Shown: piece after piece, positions 7,894-14,814 of the stretch
Layout of the letters: each line of letters opens with the position of its first letter
Position numbering within the stretch: position 1 is the stretch's first letter
Assembly (NCBI GenBank): GCA_040255925.1
Contig: JBDZVX010000060.1
Coordinates: 1 to 14,814 of the forward strand
DNA from: Nitrolancea sp040255925
GTDB taxonomy: Bacteria > Chloroflexota > Chloroflexia > Thermomicrobiales > Thermomicrobiaceae
DNA: 14,814 nucleotides
Reading direction: 5' to 3'
The notes under the pieces: generated by a model
Seen by the model: only the letters and a program-made list of their open reading frames with translations
Told to the model about the DNA's origin: nothing
Databases searched by the model: none
Program-made: the position numbers and the translations under genes

Positions 7894-8544
7894 TCAGCCG
7901 AGTACCAGCCGCTGGAGCGCCTGAAAGACTGGCTGATACATCGGGACGAGGATGCTTTTCCCGAATCCGCCGAAGAAGATCAGGATAAGCAAGACGAAGA
8001 CCCCATACTGCTCCAGTGGAGCGAGAAAAGGCTGCCAGAACCGTGGCAGGATGCCGCTCAGGATACGAAAACCATCCAGCGGCGGGATCGGAATGAGGTT
8101 GAACGCCGCGAGCAGCATGTTGACAATCATCATCTGGCTGACCAGTTGATTCGGGAAGTCCGGCAGCGGCGGCGCACCCAGACGGATTGGAATCGCGAAG
8201 ATCAGGGCCAGTAGCACATTCGAAAGGGGACCGGCCAGGATGGCCAGTACGAAGCCTCGCTGGTGGCCGCGCAGCTTCGCGGCATTGATCGGGACCGGCT
8301 TGCCCCAGCCGATACCGAAGCCGCCAATCGCGATCAGGAGCATGCCGATGAACCCGACCGGATCGAAATGGCTGATGGGATTCAACGTCACGCGGCCCTG
8401 CCGCTCGGCCGTGTCGTCACCCAGTTTCTGCGCCGCCCAGGCATGGGCAAACTCATGGAACGTCGTTCCCACGATGAACGCGATCAGGATCGCGATGATG
8501 ATTTCGGGCCGGGGCGGGGAAAAACCAAATGGCACGTCGTTCAC
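7894..8544 (-). CDS. Site-2 protease family (peptidase M50) intramembrane metalloprotease
   Basis: 216-aa polytopic membrane zinc protease of family M50. HEFAH (30-34) supplies the HExxH zinc ligands and catalytic Glu within the first long hydrophobic helix (14-36). The second signature, NLIPIPPLDG (149-158), gives the third zinc ligand D157. Other hydrophobic segments are at about 64-80, 98-120, 136-150 and 180-196. GRVTLNP (50-56) after the first helix is typical of the short, PDZ-less bacterial group. Substrates of that group are mostly unknown. Start is GTG, 15 nt after the oppF stop with only a weak ribosome-binding site; a second GTG at codon 4 is an alternative. It lies in the oppD-oppF-M50-HD-scpAB string. 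Confidence 0.92.
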   Translation of the reverse strand: MNDVPFGFSPPRPEIIIAILIAFIVGTTFHEFAHAWAAQKLGDDTAERQGRVTLNPISHFDPVGFIGMLLIAIGGFGIGWGKPVPINAAKLRGHQRGFVLAILAGPLSNVLLALIFAIPIRLGAPPLPDFPNQLVSQMMIVNMLLAAFNLIPIPPLDGFRILSGILPRFWQPFLAPLEQYGVFVLLILIFFGGFGKSILVPMYQPVFQALQRLVLG

Positions 8545-8559
8545 CGCTCGCTTTCTGTC

Positions 8560-9564
<1,005 letters not shown>

Positions 9565-9595
9565 CTTTTTCCCGCGCGCCCTCGCTGACCATAAC

Positions 9596-10588
<993 letters not shown>

Positions 10589-10652
10589 CAGCGTCCCTTC
10601 GCACTCCGCAGCCAGCGCGCGGCGAGCTTAAAGCAGGGGATACACACTGAAT

Positions 10653-10661
10653 GGTATAGCA
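10653..10661 (-). promoter_or_regulatory. Weak extended -10 element upstream of oppD
   Basis: Minus-strand TGC-TATACC resembles an extended -10 (TGn followed by a TATAAT-like hexamer, 4 of 6), about 65 nt before the oppD ATG. No convincing -35 accompanies it. The matching position in the duplicated flank near 11754-11759 reads CTGCC, so the element exists only beside oppD. Tentative. Confidence 0.22.
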
Positions 10662-10725
10662 TCACGCCGGTTTCGGCATGCGGAAGGTGGGGAGGTCGGA
10701 GCCCCGCCGTCTGGATGCGTCGGGT

Positions 10726-11421
10726 TCATCTGGTGAGAGGGAGGCTGTCGGTCGGTGGCTCCGTGCCGCGGGGAGCCGGGATTTTGAGAGCACTCGAGTT
10801 GACCGAGGTATGAATCAATATCGAAAAGAACAGAATGCCGGGCGCTAGGAACATCAGACCCAGGAGGCCGCCGAACAGGCCGGACCTGACCATACCGACC
10901 GGCCCCTCGCCGAGGTGCGCGAGGCCGTAAAGCAGAGAAGAGAGCAGCAGGGCGGTCGTGAAGCTGAGGCCGATCGGCAGTTCGACGAGATACTGGATTA
11001 GAAAGCCGTGATAGATGATCCCTTCGCAGATCCCGGCGGTGAGGCAGCCTGCCTCGAACAACCGTCGTTCGTTCCGCGTGCGTGGCAGCAAAAGCGAAAA
11101 GTTGGCACCCCACCTCGTTAGGCGCGCACTGGCGGCAGGACCCAGCCGGTAAATAGCCAATCCCAGCGCCACGAGTCCAGCGAGGAGTGCCGGTGTCATC
11201 CAAACGGGCACTGTTTCGGGGTTTTCCAGGTGAAACAGTTGCTGCCGGCCTCTTGTCCAAAGCAACAGCCCAACCACGATCCACTGCACCGCCATGATTC
11301 TCCAGAAAAAGTGCACCTTGGCCCGCCGGTTGGTGGTCGTCTTCAATCGGCGCATCTCGAAGTAATCCCAGACCGGAAACACCACGAGCATCGCGACGAA
11401 GAGTACATGTTCGAGTATCAA
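10726..11421 (-). CDS. CPBP family intramembrane protease homologue, degenerate active site (copy A)
   Basis: 231-aa polytopic membrane protein of the CPBP (CAAX protease/Abi, Rce1-like) family. Hydrophobic segments lie at about 4-20, 38-56, 76-92, 122-145, 152-168 and 180-206. The family motif EExxxR reads E133-G134-IIY-H138, so the second Glu and the Arg are replaced (codons GGG and CAC). The second motif is Y165xxxH169 and the third, H204xxxN208, is intact. Loss of the catalytic Glu pair suggests a non-proteolytic or altered homologue. Start is TTG with AAGGAG 7 nt upstream, matching copy B; frames upstream of TTG have no start. About 65-70 percent identical by eye to copy B in the first 50 residues. 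Bacterial CPBP roles include prenylated-protein processing, bacteriocin self-immunity and sigma-factor signalling; none can be assigned here. Confidence 0.85.
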   Translation of the reverse strand: MILEHVLFVAMLVVFPVWDYFEMRRLKTTTNRRAKVHFFWRIMAVQWIVVGLLLWTRGRQQLFHLENPETVPVWMTPALLAGLVALGLAIYRLGPAASARLTRWGANFSLLLPRTRNERRLFEAGCLTAGICEGIIYHGFLIQYLVELPIGLSFTTALLLSSLLYGLAHLGEGPVGMVRSGLFGGLLGLMFLAPGILFFSILIHTSVNSSALKIPAPRGTEPPTDSLPLTR

Positions 11422-11428
11422 TGGCGGT

Positions 11429-11434
11429 CTCCTT
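11429..11434 (-). promoter_or_regulatory. Shine-Dalgarno AAGGAG before the TTG start of CPBP copy A
   Basis: AAGGAG lies 7 nt before TTG at 11421. The equivalent AGGAGG of copy B lies 6 nt before its own TTG, so the duplicated layout supports the rare TTG start in both. Confidence 0.75.
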
Positions 11435-11540
11435 CATCTCTCTCGTGTCTTTCCCGTGACACTCCATACTCTGCCAAAGGAGGTTTCCGTTCGTCTGGCT
11501 CACGAACAGCCTCACTGATTCGATACTAGTGTACTATGTG

Positions 11541-11569
11541 ATCATGACTATAATACATGGTAGTGTCAA
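11541..11569 (-). promoter_or_regulatory. Probable sigma70-type promoter of CPBP copy A
   Basis: On the minus strand TTGACA (11564-11569, a perfect -35) is followed after 17 nt by CATGAT (11541-11546, 4 of 6 to TATAAT). It would give a leader of about 110 nt before the TTG start. At the matching place copy B has ATAGCA and GGTGAC, so the promoter hexamers have not been kept in both copies. Confidence 0.45.
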
Positions 11570-11828
11570 CCCTGCGTGGAAAAACGTCTAACTGGATCAG
11601 GCCGCCGTCTGATCTGGATTGACGCCGTAGCGGAAACTCGGCGGTAAAGCGTCGAATTCGCCGGTTCTGATAGTTTGCCCGCGACTCCATCAACACCCCC
11701 TTCGCACTCTGTGACACGAGCACGGCGGATGGAAGGCATGAGATGAACGCTGAATGGCAGGGCATCACGTCTGTTTCGGCATACGGAAGGTGGAGAGGCC
11801 GGAGCCCCTCCGCCTGGATGTGCCGGGC

Positions 11829-12545
11829 TTAGCTGGTAAGAGGGTGGCTAGCGCCGGCCGGCTGCATGCCGCTGGGAGCCGGGATAGCGAGAACGCGCAA
11901 GGCGGCCAGGGTATGGAGCACTATAGGCAGGAGCAGGTTGCCGGTTGCCAGGAACAGCACAGCCACGAGGCCGCCGAACAGGCTGGCCCCGAGCATAGCC
12001 GACGGCCCCTGGCCGAAGTGCGCGAGGCCGTACAGCACACAAGAGATCAGAACAGCGGCCGGGAGGTTGAGGCTGATCGGCAAGTCGGCGAGATACTGGA
12101 TCAGGAAGCCACGGTAGAGGAGTTCTTCACAGATCCCGGCGGTGAGGCAGACCGCCACAAACAACAGTCGTTCGTTCCGCGTACGCGGCAGCAATAACAT
12201 CACGCGGGCGAGCGGCTTCACGAGGCGCGCACGGACGCTCGGACTCAGTCGGACGACGACCGCTCCCGCCACAATCCCAATGACGGCCCCCAGTGCTAAG
12301 TCGAGTGCATCGATCCGCGAAAGCTCCCAGGGCAGCCTTCCGGCATCTCCCAGGAAAAACAGCTGCCGCGGACCTCTGATCAGAAGCAACAGTCCAACCA
12401 CAATCCACTCCACGGCCAGGATTCTCCAGTAATAACGCATCTTATCGCGTGGATCGGTGGTCGTCTTCAAGTGGCGCCACTCGAAATGATCCCAGATCGG
12501 AAACACCGCGAGCATCGCGATGAAGAGTATGTGTTCGAGCAACAA
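11829..12545 (-). CDS. CPBP family intramembrane metalloprotease (copy B)
   Basis: 238-aa polytopic membrane protein of the CPBP (CAAX protease/Abi) family. The first motif EExxxR is intact (E140-E141-LLY-R145), the second is Y172xxxH176, and the third retains H211 but reads HTLAA, so the Asn/Asp usual at H+4 is Ala. Hydrophobic segments are at about 4-20, 38-56, 82-99, 128-150, 160-176 and 186-212. The Glu pair and both His residues predict a working or nearly working glutamate protease. Start is TTG with AAAGGAGGT 6 nt upstream. It is the first minus-strand gene facing the divergent kinase gene and is followed by its diverged paralogue. A role in membrane protein processing, self-immunity or signalling is inferred from the family only. 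Confidence 0.88.
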   Translation of the reverse strand: MLLEHILFIAMLAVFPIWDHFEWRHLKTTTDPRDKMRYYWRILAVEWIVVGLLLLIRGPRQLFFLGDAGRLPWELSRIDALDLALGAVIGIVAGAVVVRLSPSVRARLVKPLARVMLLLPRTRNERLLFVAVCLTAGICEELLYRGFLIQYLADLPISLNLPAAVLISCVLYGLAHFGQGPSAMLGASLFGGLVAVLFLATGNLLLPIVLHTLAALRVLAIPAPSGMQPAGASHPLTS

Positions 12546-12887
12546 TAGTGACCTCCTTTATCCCTCGTCGGTTCTCACCGTAACACTCCATACTCCGCCA
12601 AAGGCTGGTGCTGTCCGCCTGCCTCGTGTACAGTCTCACCGGAACCGAACTCGTGTACAATGTGGTCACCTTCCGAATACGGGGTAGTGCTATCCCTACC
12701 ATGCTCCCGGATGCTAGCTCCATCGCCGGTTAGGCCGGTGGGTGCTAGTGTAGATACGAAGGCTCGCCGGTGGTGCGGCCGCTCATGACGATGACGCCAC
12801 GCGGTGCGGACCCGAAACGACAATCGCTATCGGCAGTGATAAGGCGCGCGGCTGTGTCCAGTTGCGCGGCCTGGAAGGACACGCCAG
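12546..12887. other. Divergent intergenic region between CPBP copy B and the histidine kinase
   Basis: This 342-nt region carries the leader of copy B (12546-12699) and the upstream region of the kinase (12700-12887). No gene was seen. On the minus strand TGTACACGAG occurs twice (12651-12660 and 12624-12633), 27 nt apart start to start, and could be an operator or a promoter part. The imperfect hairpin CGCCGG-TTAGG-CCGGTG lies at about 12724-12740. No clear plus-strand promoter was identified. Confidence 0.4.
12552..12557 (-). promoter_or_regulatory. Shine-Dalgarno AGGAGG before the TTG start of CPBP copy B
   Basis: AAAGGAGGT ends close to 6 nt before TTG at 12545. No ATG or GTG with such a signal lies nearby, so the TTG start is favoured. 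Confidence 0.8.
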
Positions 12888-12888
12888 G
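12870..12888 (+). promoter_or_regulatory. Small hairpin around the kinase ribosome-binding site
   Basis: CCTGG (12870-12874) pairs with CCAGG (12884-12888), leaving AAGGACACG in the loop. The loop holds the putative Shine-Dalgarno AAGGA, and the stem takes in the first base of the GTG start. It might moderate translation of the kinase, but a 5-bp stem can occur by chance. Confidence 0.25.
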
Positions 12889-14246
12889 TGGCTACGCGAA
12901 ACCATTTCCTCACCCTCCACGGAAAAATTCAGGGCTTTTACCAGAGTTCGATCCGGCTCTACCTCTCCAGTGAACTCTGGTCATCGATTGGCTTCATGCT
13001 GCTCAGCTTCTTGCTCGGCAGCTTCTGGCCCGGCACGCTGGTTCTCATAGTCTTGCTCGGCACCGCGCTCACGTTCACCTGGTCCGAATTGCCGGTTCTT
13101 GCCGTTACCGTGCTAATCTGGATTGGGTTTGTGCAGCTCTGGATCAAGGGTGTACGGTTCGAACGGAAGCGGATTGCTCAATACCTCGGCGAGCCGGTCC
13201 CATCACCCTACCCGTTTCTCCCCTCTGGGCCGCTCTTCTCGCGCGAAGGGATTCGCTTCCGCGCCCGGCTCTTCGTCCGTGACTCGGCGATCTGGCGCGA
13301 TCTGCTTTACCTGGTGTTACTCTTCCCAATGGGCATCGCCGGGTTTGCGATTGCTAGCGTCACACTGGCGTTCTCGCTGGGGATGATCGTGATGCTGGTG
13401 TTGTACCTGTACCAGCTTCTCACGGAGGTTCATGTCTTAAACGCCCTTCCTGAAATACATTTCACCAGCGTGAGATACCTTTCCGGACTTGCCACCGGAT
13501 TGTTATGGGCTATGTTGGCGCCGTTTGCTCCCTACAGCTGTGTCTGGATGGCGCGCGCTCACGCTCGGCTGGGTCAGATGCTGCTTGCGCCAGGCCGGGA
13601 GGCACGACTTGCTGCACGGGTCGAAGCGTTGAGCGAGAGCCGGTCCCGGATGATGGATGCGGTGGTCTTAGAGCGGCAGCGGATTGAGCGCGATCTGCAC
13701 GACGGCGCGCAACAGTGGCTGGTCGCGCTTGCCATGAACCTGGGTATGGCGAAGGAGAAGATGGCGACCGATCCTGAGTCGGCCCGGCCGCTGGTCGTCG
13801 AGGCGCATAAGGAGGCCAAACGCGCGCTCACCGAAATCCGGGAGCTTGTCCGGGGTATTCACCCGGCGGTGCTCAGCGATCGGGGTCTCGACCCGGCGAT
13901 CTCGGCGCTGGCCGGGCGCTGTCCGGTGCCGGTCACCATCGATATCAATCTCGAACACCGGCTCCCGGAAGCTGTCGAAGCGACCGCCTACTTCGTCGTC
14001 GCCGAGGCGCTGACCAACGTCGCCAAGCACAGCTCGGCCTCCCAAGCCTGGGTCAACGTCTATCAGGTGCGCGACTGGCTGACGGTTGAGATCGCCGACA
14101 ACGGCCAGGGAGGTGCCGGTCAGGCGCCCGGTCACGGACTCGCCGGGCTGGCCGACCGGGTGACGGCGTTTGATGGCCGGTTCTCGGTGGAGAGTCCGCC
14201 GGGAGGGCCGACCTGGGTGCGGGCGGAGCTGCCATGCGGGTGGTGA
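12888..14246 (+). CDS. Membrane sensor histidine kinase (HisKA_3 / NarL-partner type)
   Basis: 452-aa sensor kinase. The N-terminal part is membrane-embedded, with hydrophobic segments at about 33-63, 66-86, 138-178 and 197-220; FVRDSAIWRDLLYLVLLFP (129-147) resembles the 'Sensor' domain (PF13796) common in actinobacterial kinases. The HisKA_3 dimerisation domain has LERQRIERDLHDGAQQ with phospho-acceptor H271. HATPase_c follows: N box EALTNVAKH with N377, G1 box DNGQGG (404-409) and G2 box GHGLAGL (416-422). The kinase should autophosphorylate H271 and pass phosphate to the regulator encoded immediately downstream, whose ATG overlaps this gene by 13 nt. Start is GTG with GGAAGGA about 8 nt upstream. 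The signal sensed is unknown; LiaS/DesK-like envelope sensing is one possibility. Confidence 0.93.
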   Translation: MATRNHFLTLHGKIQGFYQSSIRLYLSSELWSSIGFMLLSFLLGSFWPGTLVLIVLLGTALTFTWSELPVLAVTVLIWIGFVQLWIKGVRFERKRIAQYLGEPVPSPYPFLPSGPLFSREGIRFRARLFVRDSAIWRDLLYLVLLFPMGIAGFAIASVTLAFSLGMIVMLVLYLYQLLTEVHVLNALPEIHFTSVRYLSGLATGLLWAMLAPFAPYSCVWMARAHARLGQMLLAPGREARLAARVEALSESRSRMMDAVVLERQRIERDLHDGAQQWLVALAMNLGMAKEKMATDPESARPLVVEAHKEAKRALTEIRELVRGIHPAVLSDRGLDPAISALAGRCPVPVTIDINLEHRLPEAVEATAYFVVAEALTNVAKHSSASQAWVNVYQVRDWLTVEIADNGQGGAGQAPGHGLAGLADRVTAFDGRFSVESPPGGPTWVRAELPCGW

Positions 14247-14814
14247 TCGCCGAGGATTCGGTGCTGCTGCGCGAGGGAATCACCCGGCTTCTGACCGAAG
14301 CCGGTTTCGACGTCGTCGCTCGGGTCGGTGACGGCCCCAGCCTGATCACCGCGATTGAGGAGTACCGGCCGGATATCTCGATTGTCGATGTCCGGATGCC
14401 ACCCAGCCACCGGGACGAGGGGCTCCGCTCGGCGATAGAAGCCCGCCGCCGCGTCCCCGGCAGCCCGATCCTGATCTTGTCGCAGTACGTCGAAGAGCGC
14501 TACGCCGGAGAGTTGCTGGAGTCCGGCACCGATGGGACCGGCTACCTGCTGAAGGACCGCGTTGCCGACGTGACCGACTTCACCGCCGCCGTCCGCCAGG
14601 TCGCGGCGGGCGGGACGGTGCTTGATCCCGAGGTTGTCACCCAGCTCGTGATCCGCCGGCGGCGTGATGACCGGCTCGACACGCTCACCGCCCGCGAACG
14701 CGAGGTGCTGGCCCTGATGGCGGAGGGCCGCTCGAACATCGCGATCGCGGACATCCTCAGTGTCAGCGCCGGTGCCGTCGAAAAGCACGTCAGCAACATC
14801 TTCTCCAAGCTCGA
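14234..14814 (+). CDS. NarL/LuxR-family response regulator (partial, cut by window end)
   Basis: 193 residues are visible and no stop is reached; only the last part of the recognition helix and the C-terminus are missing. The receiver domain has acidic pocket E7-D8, phospho-acceptor D52 in IVDVRMP, S83 and K107 (GYLLKDRV). The LuxR-type helix-turn-helix starts at about 150 (LTAREREVLALMAEGRSN) and continues with VEKHVSNIFSKL, the usual recognition-helix sequence of NarL/FixJ regulators. The ATG lies inside the kinase gene 13 nt before its end, which implies coupled translation. It is the cognate regulator of the kinase. The targets are unknown; the divergent CPBP pair is one candidate by position. 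Confidence 0.95.
   Translation, partial: MRVVIAEDSVLLREGITRLLTEAGFDVVARVGDGPSLITAIEEYRPDISIVDVRMPPSHRDEGLRSAIEARRRVPGSPILILSQYVEERYAGELLESGTDGTGYLLKDRVADVTDFTAAVRQVAAGGTVLDPEVVTQLVIRRRRDDRLDTLTAREREVLALMAEGRSNIAIADILSVSAGAVEKHVSNIFSKL

Larger units (their letters stand above)
10647..11574 (-). repeat. Tandem duplication, copy A (CPBP unit)
   Basis: This unit repeats at 11750-12699. Similarity is visible at the DNA level on both sides of the gene. Downstream flank: ctgaatgg, then gcatcacg, tttcggcat and cggaaggtgg recur in the same order at 11750 onward. Leader: CTCCATACTC, GCCAAAGG and tagtg recur at 12586 onward. The duplication therefore took the whole transcription unit and not only the coding region. 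Confidence 0.8.
11422..11828. other. Intergenic region between the CPBP copies
   Basis: This 407-nt region consists of the copy A leader and promoter (11422-11574), about 175 nt of unique spacer (11575-11749) and the duplicated downstream flank of copy B (11750-11828). The spacer has a 6-bp inverted repeat GATCAG (11595-11600) / CTGATC (11609-11614). In one minus-strand frame it also has a short peptide like the start of AICAR formyltransferase (FRYGVNPDQTAA, then stop). No intact gene was seen. Confidence 0.5.
11750..12699 (-). repeat. Tandem duplication, copy B (CPBP unit)
   Basis: Second copy of the unit at 10647-11574, in the same orientation and slightly longer. The best conserved blocks are the gene, the segment just after its stop, and the leader around 12586-12606. 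The copies have diverged well beyond a recent assembly or recombination artefact. Confidence 0.8.

Noticed and set aside
10628..11515. 295-codon minus-strand frame overlapping CPBP copy A
   Set aside because: It is the shadow of the CPBP gene in another frame. The similarity of its first residues to a frame before copy B comes from the duplicated DNA leader.
11526..11768. 80-codon minus-strand frame between the CPBP genes
   Set aside because: It runs across the copy A promoter and unique spacer, with no ribosome-binding site and no recognisable protein.
12724..12740. Imperfect hairpin upstream of the kinase as a terminator
   Set aside because: The stem is 6 bp with a wobble pair, no U-tract follows, and neither flanking gene ends there.
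14132..14788. Minus-strand 218-codon frame opposite the response regulator
   Set aside because: It is antisense to a well-supported receiver/LuxR gene and shows no domain.

Overview
The window looks like high-GC, Gram-positive-like bacterial DNA. The best fit is a Chloroflexota of the Thermomicrobia type (Sphaerobacter/Nitrolancea-like). This rests on the gene set, the frequent GTG and TTG starts, and the peptidase M50 - HD - scpA - scpB order; there is no rRNA or other marker gene, so the taxon is an inference. Everything from 154 to 12545 is on the minus strand. A divergent two-component pair occupies 12888-14814 on the plus strand.

Region 1 (1-5664, minus): an operon of two small, otherwise unrecognised proteins (84 and 80 aa, translationally coupled by TGATG) and a giant 1619-aa CtpI-like P-type ATPase. 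The ATPase carries two cysteine-free HMA-like domains, a degenerate first ATPase-like module and a complete second module with P2/SERCA-like cation-binding residues. A 36-nt hairpin lies just past its stop.

Region 2 (5979-10588, minus): a closely packed gene string, oppD - oppF - site-2 protease (M50) - HD phosphohydrolase - scpA - scpB. Gaps are 6 to 31 nt and scpA/scpB overlap by 8 nt. Two peptide-importer ATPases without permease or binding-protein genes thus sit upstream of a conserved housekeeping chromosome-condensation block.

Region 3 (10647-12699, minus): a tandem duplication of a roughly 0.93-0.95-kb unit, each copy holding one CPBP (CAAX/Abi-type) intramembrane protease gene with its leader and downstream flank. 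The two copies have lost different active-site residues. Copy A reads EGxxxH where the family has EExxxR; copy B keeps EExxxR but lacks the Asn of the HxxxN motif.

Region 4 (12888-14814, plus): a membrane sensor histidine kinase (Sensor / HisKA_3 / HATPase_c) overlapping a NarL/LuxR-type response regulator that runs off the window end. It is divergent from the CPBP pair across a 342-nt intergenic region. The most unusual points are the two-module ATPase with its coupled small genes, and the reciprocally decayed CPBP pair beside a two-component system. No tRNA, rRNA, CRISPR array or insertion sequence was seen.
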